Part shown: positions 9,301-13,377 of the stretch, piece by piece | Numbering within the stretch: position 1 is the first letter of the stretch | How the letters are laid out: every line of letters begins with the position of its first letter | DNA from: JBFMHD01 sp040752395 [NCBI: Candidatus Hydrogenedentota bacterium] | GTDB lineage: Bacteria > JBFMHD01 | DNA length: 14,760 bases | Direction: 5' to 3' | Assembly: GCA_040752395.1 (NCBI GenBank) | Contig: JBFMHD010000057.1 | Span: forward strand, 1-14,760 | Program-made: the position numbers and the translations under genes | The notes under the pieces: model-generated | What the model saw: the letters and a program-made list of their open reading frames with translations, nothing else | Database searches by the model: none | Told to the model about the DNA's origin: nothing

Positions 9301-9405
9301 GAATCCAACAGTATTAGCATTTGCAACATTGTTTGAGACAGTATCAAGAAAAGTCTGGTGATTTAAAAGCGAGCCTTTTGCAAGCCAGATAGAACTAAAT
9401 GACAT
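6355..9405 (-). CDS. flgE: Flagellar hook protein FlgE, large paralog (copy 1)
   Basis: Hook subunit with intact ends: SNNVANANTVGFK near 24-36, ILGNGYFILSD near 97-107, YTRAGDFVFDADMTLVN, and a C-terminal EASNVSLAKEFVDMIRAQRG near 974-993. At 1016 aa it is more than twice the usual length. The middle carries three copies of a module of about 70 aa resembling the flagellin hook IN motif (about 245-313, 331-399, 585-655), each with a TLQxxVDLIN-like helix and a YYLQL-like strand. It also has one copy (about 757-824) of a module shared with the other FlgE. FlgD-adjacent position suggests it is the first hook subunit made. It ends with TAG. The ribosome site before its ATG is weak (GGAAAC), and a 215-bp gap separates it from flgD. 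No cysteine is present. Confidence 0.95.
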   Translation of the reverse strand: MSFSSIWLAKGSLLNHQTFLDTVSNNVANANTVGFKRSDVKFAEVFTETLKPATEEEGNRAGRNPIQKGKGTVVASIIRDLKQGNIEHTDISTNIAILGNGYFILSDPYSPGNYLYTRAGDFVFDADMTLVNAENGYFVQGVIATYNTSSGQYEIQGTTLENITDLPTVLPGQPTTIIRLQGNLNAEAETPINPISIQYERAINVTSNRYFDDPATVITPNPWPVQSIASLELLTSEVVPASSSAEKLSIRYSDNDLETFVINPGMTLQQVVDLINTQSIDVIASAYLDPDNNRYYLQLIPQDPNNKAVYQVYESPSSLGGFTEGYIPNEEEQLKVTFSNGVSRTITIPEGTTLQGLVDLINDDTSGIPYLSADILEDDGRYYLQLTPDESSISITSIPIFPRAFKAKFNDPNTSDTDESISSGFTSGVEVSELEFRFKRVHPAKNIYRYEAYENNTKIQNDDTGLSIAGLIEINEEGKIKAHYRDTTGTDEFIDLSANENPTDNDRFGIINPSHTVDGYDFYTINGVDVLIPNGVQKKYQPDHSQDLLAEDFIIKAKTDEGLRDSAVSNKIFDQATDIITPLNAEKFSVIFNDSSADEITVPVNSSVQDFVNLVNDPQDGIEGLTATLVQAGQDVYVRLQATTGGESFTIVSYPSGFNGGFEYELGNLAVIATNMEGNGSLKDSIDYTYGFSTTIYDSVGNKHDITFEYQRLSQNRYLYTISPIYKATFTSAPIEDNPAGGGTTRDGLTLPQGDLRVKDLNNNLYDVTIKITEDNSTVEFTQVSAFPQTGADTNYFIVTDPTTGEIAFSRDIDAEATAEIKYRTNTPAGYGILAFDKNGLYDAENSIIYTALGWTPEGAQALNITLSYTDEAGNIQTIQNGGPSDLDIGYLDGFATGNLLNIEFGDQGKITGMFDNGKSAILAQVMLQEFTNPKALHFIEKNMFSDSLNAGKKTTISVPGVDGAGSVLAYSLEASNVSLAKEFVDMIRAQRGFQASSRIVRASDDMTRIAIEMKR
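7441..8673 (-). repeat. Three repeated ~70-aa IN-motif-like modules in FlgE copy 1
   Basis: Segments encoded at 8467-8673, 8209-8415 and 7441-7653 align by eye. Each has an E-[KQ]-[LF]-x-V/I-x-F/Y opening, a TI/TV-x-[PV]-x-x-[TS]-[TLV]-Q stretch, then [VF]-[DN]-L-[IV]-N, an L-x-A segment and Y-[YV]-x-[QR]-L. The first two are adjacent and the third is separate. The pattern matches my recollection of the flagellin hook IN motif (PF07196) found in FliD and flagellins. Confidence 0.7.
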
Positions 9406-9620
9406 TATAAGTTTCCAAATGCAATTTGTGTCCGCAAATAATTATTAAGTTTATGGCTTTATTGGCATCAGTTCCTTGATTGAACCGTCCTGCCTGTTTA
9501 TCCCTGCGAAACCAGGGCTTTTATTAAGCCAGTTCTGGAAACCGTTTCTAATTTAAAGTCACCACATCCCAACTATCCCACGAACCATAGTCTCCACATT
9601 CCCATACCACCATACCATCT
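9406..9620 (-). other. flgD-flgE gap with coding-like remnant and hairpins
   Basis: An open stretch at 9451-9552 reads RNGFQNWLNKSPGFAGINRQ followed by DGSIKELMPIKP and a stop, with no start codon. It looks like the 3' end of a lost gene but is short enough to be chance. The same DNA can fold as CCCTG-GTTTCG-CAGGG (9502-9517) and a longer GGCA/TGCC plus GGTTC/GAACT stem (9464-9494). Positions 9561-9619 are a degenerate CCCA/CCATA repeat. No promoter for flgE is convincing here. Confidence 0.35.
9561..9619. repeat. Degenerate CCATACC/CCCA intergenic repeat
   Basis: The stretch is made of short related units (CCACATCCCA, CTATCCCACG, CCATAG, CCACATTCCCATACC, ACCATACC). It lies immediately 3' of flgD, in the same style as the other low-complexity intergenic repeats of this window. 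Confidence 0.6.
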
Positions 9621-10061
9621 TTACTGTGAATCAAGCGGATTTAATAATACCTGCGTTACGTTTTCAATCGGTATCTCAACAATTGTATTATCATTCTGTC
9701 TGAGACTGACATAGGGTTTATTTTCTTGGTATCTAACACTTGTAGCGATCCCTGTGATTTTCGCCCCCTCACTATCAACGCCCTCAACGATTTTCCCAAG
9801 CATCGAAACAACAGAAGTCGTATTTATTGCGATAAGCATCTGCTCGAATTTTTTGTTAAGGTTTGTCATCTGCTCTAAAGACGAGAACTGAGCCAGTTCT
9901 GCGATGAACTCTTTGTCATTCTTCGGTTCAAGCGGGTCTTGATGTTTGAGTTCTGCTACAAGCAGTTTCAAAAACGCATCCTGACCCAGAGTCTTTTGGA
10001 TCGCCTCAGTAGCCTTTGTCTCTGTTCTATTATTTATACTTGAGCTTATTGATGCTACCAT
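9621..10061 (-). CDS. flgD: Flagellar hook capping protein FlgD (short form)
   Basis: FlgD forms the scaffold cap on which FlgE assembles and is itself lost when the hook is finished. The conserved N-terminal domain covers about residues 25-70, with LGQDAFLKLLVAELKHQDPL followed by the ELAQFSSLEQM motif. Residues 85-146 form a small beta domain (MLGKIVEG...GIATSVRY...VEIPIENVTQVL). At 146 aa it is the short form lacking the extended C-terminal part, as in Bacillus-type FlgD. ATG is preceded by AGGAGAGAG (10065-10073) with 7-bp spacing. It is the first gene of the minus-strand hook operon, and a sigma-28-like promoter lies just upstream. Confidence 0.95.
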   Translation of the reverse strand: MVASISSSINNRTETKATEAIQKTLGQDAFLKLLVAELKHQDPLEPKNDKEFIAELAQFSSLEQMTNLNKKFEQMLIAINTTSVVSMLGKIVEGVDSEGAKITGIATSVRYQENKPYVSLRQNDNTIVEIPIENVTQVLLNPLDSQ

Positions 10062-10084
10062 CTACTCTCTCCTGACTACTTCTT

Positions 10085-10112
10085 GTTTCGGCTTTTCTAT
10101 TTAATTACTTTA
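10085..10112 (-). promoter_or_regulatory. Candidate sigma-28 (FliA/SigD) promoter for the hook operon
   Basis: On the minus strand, TAAAGTAA (10105-10112) and GCCGAAAC (10085-10092) are separated by 12 bp. The flagellar sigma-28 consensus is TAAAGTTT, N11, GCCGATAA, so each half matches at 6 of 8 positions and spacing is one longer. The expected start would be about 17 bases before the flgD ATG, just upstream of its AGGAG. Position and motif agree, but there is no experimental or statistical support. Confidence 0.5.
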
Positions 10113-10188
10113 GCACTACCTTAACCATAGCATTGATAATTCTGCATGTTTAGCATAAAGAGGTTTCTTTTTAAAGTCGTTTTTTTCA

Positions 10189-10264
10189 GGCACAAAGGCA
10201 CAAAGTTTTTTTGAGGCTTTTTATATCCCTTTGTACCTCTTTCCCCTTTGTCACTTTGTAACCC
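10189..10264. repeat. Inverted arrangement of GGCACAAA / CTTTGT repeats
   Basis: Two exact GGCACAAA octamers (10189-10204) are followed by CCCTTTGT, CCCCTTTGT and CACTTTGT units in the opposite orientation (about 10227-10264). They belong to the same family as the octamers at 132-155. Confidence 0.7.
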
Positions 10265-10347
10265 ATAAGCAAAATAGGGTTTTAAAAGAAATCTCTTCGT
10301 TTTTATATTGACAACTTTTTTAATTTTTGATTTCTAATATTTGATTT

Positions 10348-10375
10348 CACCACTATAAACCCCTTTATCCTGGTG
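10348..10375 (+). promoter_or_regulatory. Inverted repeat overlapping the PIN ribosome-site region
   Basis: The arms are CACCA (10348-10352) with TGGTG (10371-10375), and ATAAA (10355-10359) with TTTAT (10364-10368), around a CCCC loop. It ends 8 bases before the PIN gene ATG, and the right arm includes the GGTGG that is the only ribosome-site candidate. It could be an operator for toxin-antitoxin autoregulation or an mRNA hairpin that limits translation. Confidence 0.45.
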
Positions 10376-10383
10376 GTTGACTT

Positions 10384-10822
10384 ATGAGAATCTATTTAGA
10401 TAATTGTTCATTAAATAGGCCTTTTGATAATCAAGAACAGATACGGATTAAAATAGAAACCGAGGCTAAGTTATTCATTCAAGAGAAAATCAAAAATAAA
10501 GAAATTGAACTGGTAATATCATATATTCTAATATATGAAAATAGTGTTAATCCATTTGAAGAAAGAAAAATTCATATATCAAAATTGGAGAAATATGCTG
10601 ATATTAATATAAATGAAAATAAAAATATAATAAAAATAGCAGAAGAACTAAATAAAAAAAAATATTAAATCGAAAGATGCATTACATATTTCTTGCGCAA
10701 TTGAGGGTTCTTGTAAATATTTTATAACTACTGATGACTCGATACTGGTGAGACCTGATGAAATTAATAGAATAAAAATCGTATCACCAATAAAATTTAT
10801 AGAACTGGAGGATTTAAAATGA
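10384..10822 (+). pseudogene. PIN-domain toxin (VapC-like nuclease), frameshifted
   Basis: PIN proteins are metal-dependent ribonucleases, often toxins. The first 94 codons open with MRIYLDNCSLNRPFD, giving catalytic Asp6, and include YENSVNP with an acidic Glu52. The frame then ends at 10666-10668. In the +1 frame, coding continues from about 10661 with SKDALHISCAIEG and KYFITTDDSIL, which are the remaining PIN acidic motifs, and stops at 10820-10822. The break is an A9 run (10654-10662). One A fewer would give an intact protein of about 146 aa. The true stop overlaps the next ATG as ATGA, showing translational coupling to the partner. Frameshifted by decay, assembly error or transcriptional slippage. 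PIN identity is strong; the toxin role is inferred from context. Confidence 0.8.
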
Positions 10823-11025
10823 TAACAGATACCGAACTAAAATTAAACGGTTATAAAATTTTAACAGAAAATTTAGGCGAAGTGTTGACAGAGAGATTTA
10901 TCGCATTATTACAACGCGAAAAATTTGATTATACCAAATGGCAGAAAGATTTATGGAAAAATATCCCGGTTAAAGAACTTAGTAAAAAAGCTATGGATTA
11001 TAAAAATAATAATGATATCCATTGA
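10819..11025 (+). CDS. Small partner protein of the PIN gene (putative antitoxin)
   Basis: An intact 68-aa protein whose core, ERFIALLQREKFDYTKWQKD followed by LW and a KELSKKAMDY end, matches my recollection of small proteins encoded beside PIN genes of the YLDxCxLNRPFD type. That linkage is from memory, not a search. The ATG overlaps the stop of the (frame-corrected) PIN gene as ATGA and follows GGAGGA with 6-bp spacing, so the two are translationally coupled. It is the only one of the four toxin-antitoxin genes here without a lesion. I see no classic AbrB, RHH or HTH DNA-binding signature, so the antitoxin role is inferred from position. Confidence 0.7.
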   Translation: MITDTELKLNGYKILTENLGEVLTERFIALLQREKFDYTKWQKDLWKNIPVKELSKKAMDYKNNNDIH

Positions 11026-11328
11026 AGAGATTCAGAGCAAAGTAAAAATGGACACTATTTCTATACTATTCATTCTGTTATTGAACGCGAAAAGGAAAAA
11101 CTGACCATAAAGTAGATAAAGGATGCTCTTTGTAAAAGTGAAATTTTGGAAGAATATCCAGATACCGGTCGTGGTGAAAGTTGCCTGGTTGTTGGTTTTT
11201 CGAAAAATGTTCCTATCCATATCGTGTGTGGCCGCCGGGGCGATTATATCTCTCTGATCACAGTATATATACCTTGTCCACCAAAATTTATTGATCCCTG
11301 GACAAGAGGAGGAAAAAATAATGGATAA
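11012..11328 (+). pseudogene. DUF4258 protein, disrupted by a frameshift and a TAG
   Basis: Reconstructed by joining frames: MISIEEIQSKVK (from ATG 11012), then GHYFYTIHSVIEREKEKLT, IKDALCKSEILEEYPDTG, CLVVGF, PIHIVCG and ITVYIPCPPKFIDPW. This is the DUF4258 pattern: N-terminal H/R helix, EEYPDTGRG, and a beta strand ending in an ITVYxPxxxxFxxxW-like tail. DUF4258 proteins usually precede a YgiT-type zinc-finger gene, as here. Lesions are one missing A in an A5 run (11044-11048), a -1 change, and TAG at 11113-11115 where a Gln codon CAG would fit. TAG ends flgE copy 1 in this window, so it is a real stop in this genome. The start overlaps the preceding gene by 14 bp. Probably inactive. Confidence 0.75.
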
Positions 11329-11571
11329 AGAAAAAAATGTAACTTTTGCGGTAGTAGGGACTATACAAAACGAAAAATCGAGTATCTTTATAGTCATAAA
11401 AATAAATATCTATTGGTCCCTGATATGCCTGTAGAAATCTGCCGAAATTGCGGGATGGTATATTATGATGGAGTCTCTATGGAAAAGGTAGAAGAACATT
11501 TTAATGCTGTGTATCAGAATTTAGAAAAACCAGAATCCTATATAAATATTCCAAAAGTTTCCCTTGCTTAA
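11321..11571 (+). pseudogene. YgiT/MqsA-type zinc-finger protein, frameshifted
   Basis: The reconstructed product begins MDKEKK and continues CNFCGSRDYTKRKIEY, LLVPDMPVEICRNCGMVYYD and a C-terminal YINIPKVSLA. Two CxxC pairs (CNFC and CRNC) form the zinc site of YgiT-type antitoxin-like proteins, which act as partners and DNA-binding repressors for the upstream small toxin. No C-terminal HTH is present, so it is the short form. The ATG has AGAGGAGGA upstream and overlaps the DUF4258 end. After ATG the frame is off by one: the A7 run at 11331-11337 would need eight As. The local codons read GA-A_AAA_AAT, a canonical -1 slippery heptamer, and a -1 slip there would restore the whole zinc-finger frame. 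It may therefore be broken, or expressed by frameshifting. Confidence 0.75.
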
Positions 11572-11603
11572 AAAACTATATTATTAAAGTAACCGGAGTT
11601 TCT

Positions 11604-11666
11604 TTATCTTGCTTCTTGCCTCTTGCATCTTTTTTCTGATACTTCCCACTTCTTCTCCACCTACAC
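11604..11666. repeat. CTTGCxTCTT low-complexity repeat
   Basis: Units CTTGCTTCTTGCCTCTTGCA followed by a T-run and CTTCCCACTTCTTCTCC. It is related to the CTTGTTTCTTGCATCTTGCA array at 13381-13413 and, inverted, to 157-180. Confidence 0.65.
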
Positions 11667-11810
11667 CTGAGAACGTGTGAAATAACCATCATTAATACCG
11701 GGCAACTCTTTTATTATCAGCCCCTGTTTTCTGAAAAAGTCTAATTTTTTCACACGTTCTGAGTGATTACCACTCCACAAAGAATTCTCTTGATTTTTTA
11801 GACAATTTGT
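11661..11810 (-). pseudogene. Coding-like remnant of an unknown gene
   Basis: From 11810 a 49-codon stretch stays open to TAG at 11661-11663. It reads NCLKNQENSLWSGNHSERVK, then KLDFFRKQGLIIKELPGIND and GYFTRSQV. Its residue use looks more protein-like than its surroundings. There is no ATG; GTG at the ERVK position is a poor start with no close ribosome site. In-frame TAA codons lie immediately upstream. I do not recognise the family. It may be the 3' end of a lost gene, a small mobile element's content, or chance. Confidence 0.3.
11670..11760. repeat. 13-bp inverted repeat bounding ~90 bp (MITE-like)
   Basis: AGAACGTGTGAAA (11670-11682) and its exact complement TTTCACACGTTCT (11748-11760) face each other across 65 bp. 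Read as 12-bp ends GAACGTGTGAAA, the element is 89 bp and is flanked on each side by TGA, a possible 3-bp target duplication. It has no transposase. A long-looped RNA hairpin is an alternative. Confidence 0.5.
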
Positions 11811-11850
11811 TTATTAAAAGACTCGTGCAACAGGCTCATAAACTAAATTA

Positions 11851-13296
11851 TTATACCTTTATTCTGACCGTATATTTAACAACGACCTCCTGGTCTTTAG
11901 GTACAGGCACGTTAAACTCTACAGTGTTGACATCTTTTTTTTCAAAATCATGAGTTTTATCTATCACTTTCCAATCACCATAAATATGTTCAATAACAGT
12001 TACTATCACATCTTCTTTTTTATGGTTACGGAGTTTTACCTCAAACGACATTTCATACGTATGAGATGGTACAACCACTTTATAGTTTGTTTGTCTCCGT
12101 TCTCCTACAATATCAAATGCATTTCCAATATTTATCCGAAATTTTTCATCTTTTGGTGTATGGTCAATTTCATCTTCACCTATAAACTGTAAAGATTTAT
12201 CATCATCAGATTTATAAACTCTTATTTTCCCTTTAGGGAGAGGCAACCCAAGATGATTCTCTTTGCTGTTTTTCACTTCCAGCATAACCTTAATTTTCTT
12301 TGATTGTTTGTCCTGAGAATTGAACCAGTAGTAAAGAGGCTCGTTTTCATAAATAAATCTTTTTACGACTGAAACACCTACAGACTCAAGTAATGTCATC
12401 TGTTTGGTTTCATTATCCTTAATAGTAGTACGTCTTCCCAAGGTGTACATATGATATTCAAAAAACGATTTTTCTTCAAACTGAGGTTCCCTTCCTATTT
12501 TTCCCTCAGCAGCATACAATCTATACCCTATATTCTTTGGGGTGGGGGGCTCTACTCTATGAACATCACCAGCGATAAGTTTAAGTTTAGCATTTTTATA
12601 AGTAGCTCCGCTTTTATTATCCAGAGTTACCCAGCCTGTTAAATCAACATTTTTATCATTTTCATCTATAACAGTAACATAATCACATTTCCAGTTAATG
12701 CCATTAGTTAAATAAGAGACTTCAATTTTTTGTTCTGTTTCAACATCACTTTTTACAAGCCATCTAAGAGTCGGTTTAGCTATTAAATTTTCTGGTATTT
12801 TGGGAAGCACCACTCTGCCCGGATAGCCTATACTAATTTTATCGCCAATCTTATATATAGCACCGCCATTAAGAGAAATTAGAGTAGCTTTTGTCACCTT
12901 CTCTTCAGGCACATCCTTCACCATCTGGATTTCATATAGTTCCACTTCTTTATTTAAATATTTTTCCATTAACTTATTTGGATTAAGCAAATCATACTCA
13001 TAATTCTGTTCCATGATAGATACTGCATTTGGGTTTGAGAAAGATTTAAAACTTACTGAAGTCGGGTCTATTTGAGACGCAACATCACTAAACTCTACTT
13101 CATTATTATCTTTAGCAAGTTTTATTTTTCTTATCTCCCGTACAAGTCCTAGGTTACTATTATAAATAGTAATAAAAATATCCTGCTGGTCATCAAGAGT
13201 TGACTTAACTTTAAATTCTTCAGCAATTGCTGGCCCAAACGCCTGTCCTACAAATAATACAATAAATATTACAGCCAAAATAATCTCTTTACGCAT
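11851..13296 (-). CDS. Secreted DUF4139-domain protein
   Basis: A protein of unknown function exported by the Sec pathway. I chose the ATG at 13296 (481 aa) over the longer open frame from 13362 because it has a strong AAGGAGGG (13303-13310) and begins MRKEIILAVIFIVLFVGQAF, a signal peptide with likely cleavage after AIA (residue 25). The extra upstream codons translate intergenic repeat DNA. Residues about 40-180 form an N-terminal beta-rich half. The DUF4139 half (about 190-481) shows YLTNGINWKCDYVTVID, LTGWVTLDNKSGATYKNAKL with LIAGDV, LPLPKGKIRVYKSD and a W-containing VEFNVPVPKDQEVVVKYTVR end. No membrane anchor follows, so it is probably periplasmic or cell-surface. It lies 81 bp after the oxidoreductase; whether they share a transcript is unclear. 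Confidence 0.85.
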   Translation of the reverse strand: MRKEIILAVIFIVLFVGQAFGPAIAEEFKVKSTLDDQQDIFITIYNSNLGLVREIRKIKLAKDNNEVEFSDVASQIDPTSVSFKSFSNPNAVSIMEQNYEYDLLNPNKLMEKYLNKEVELYEIQMVKDVPEEKVTKATLISLNGGAIYKIGDKISIGYPGRVVLPKIPENLIAKPTLRWLVKSDVETEQKIEVSYLTNGINWKCDYVTVIDENDKNVDLTGWVTLDNKSGATYKNAKLKLIAGDVHRVEPPTPKNIGYRLYAAEGKIGREPQFEEKSFFEYHMYTLGRRTTIKDNETKQMTLLESVGVSVVKRFIYENEPLYYWFNSQDKQSKKIKVMLEVKNSKENHLGLPLPKGKIRVYKSDDDKSLQFIGEDEIDHTPKDEKFRINIGNAFDIVGERRQTNYKVVVPSHTYEMSFEVKLRNHKKEDVIVTVIEHIYGDWKVIDKTHDFEKKDVNTVEFNVPVPKDQEVVVKYTVRIKV

Positions 13297-13377
13297 AATT
13301 AAACCCTCCTTATTCCTGTTTTTCCATTTTGCATTTTTTGATGTGTACCTCAAGGTACCCATTTCGGTAGAGTTTTT
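13297..13377. other. 81-bp gap between oxidoreductase and DUF4139 gene
   Basis: It holds the strong AAGGAGGG of the DUF4139 gene, an ATTTTGCATTTTTTGA low-complexity run, and a GTACCT-CA-AGGTAC inverted repeat (about 13343-13356). I see no clear promoter. The repeat run makes the open reading frame appear to start 66 bp too early. Confidence 0.5.

Larger units (their letters stand above)
10062..10383. other. Divergent intergenic region between flgD and the PIN gene
   Basis: This 322-bp gap has no gene. It contains the flgD ribosome site and a sigma-28-like promoter on the minus strand, GGCACAAA/CTTTGT repeats (10189-10264), A/T-rich TTTGATTTC direct repeats (10326-10334 and 10340-10348), and on the plus side a TTGACA (10308-10313) whose nearest good -10 (TAATAT, 10335-10340) is 21 bp away, too far for a standard promoter. 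A hairpin sits immediately before the PIN start. Confidence 0.6.
11572..11850. other. Convergent intergenic region: repeats, inverted repeat, remnant
   Basis: No intact gene. Low-complexity CTTGCxTCTT units and CTTCCCACTTCTTCTCC fill about 11604-11666. A 13-bp inverted repeat follows (11670-11760), then a GAGTG-ATTAC-CACTC hairpin (11761-11775). The minus strand carries a coding-like open stretch (11661-11810). No clear terminator with a T-run was found for either converging gene set. Confidence 0.6.

Noticed and set aside
191-9405. Spirochaete-type lysinoalanine cross-linking in FlgE
   Set aside because: FlgE copy 1 has no cysteine and copy 2 has only one, near residue 78 in the N-terminal region, not in the D2 position.
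9464-9517. c-di-GMP riboswitch in the flgD-flgE gap
   Set aside because: CAGGGATAAACAGG superficially recalls the GEMM core, but the other conserved elements and stems are missing or misplaced.
11113-11115. TAG read as an amino acid (recoding)
   Set aside because: flgE copy 1 ends in TAG at its normal family C-terminus, so TAG acts as a stop here; the gene also has a frameshift.
11032-11397. Minus-strand 121-codon open frame across the DUF4258 and zinc-finger genes
   Set aside because: No family features; the plus strand reads two recognisable proteins once single-base indels are allowed.
13297-13362. Longer start for the DUF4139 gene at 13362
   Set aside because: The extra 22 codons translate spacer repeat, have no ribosome site and would bury the signal peptide. 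AAGGAGGG supports the ATG at 13296.
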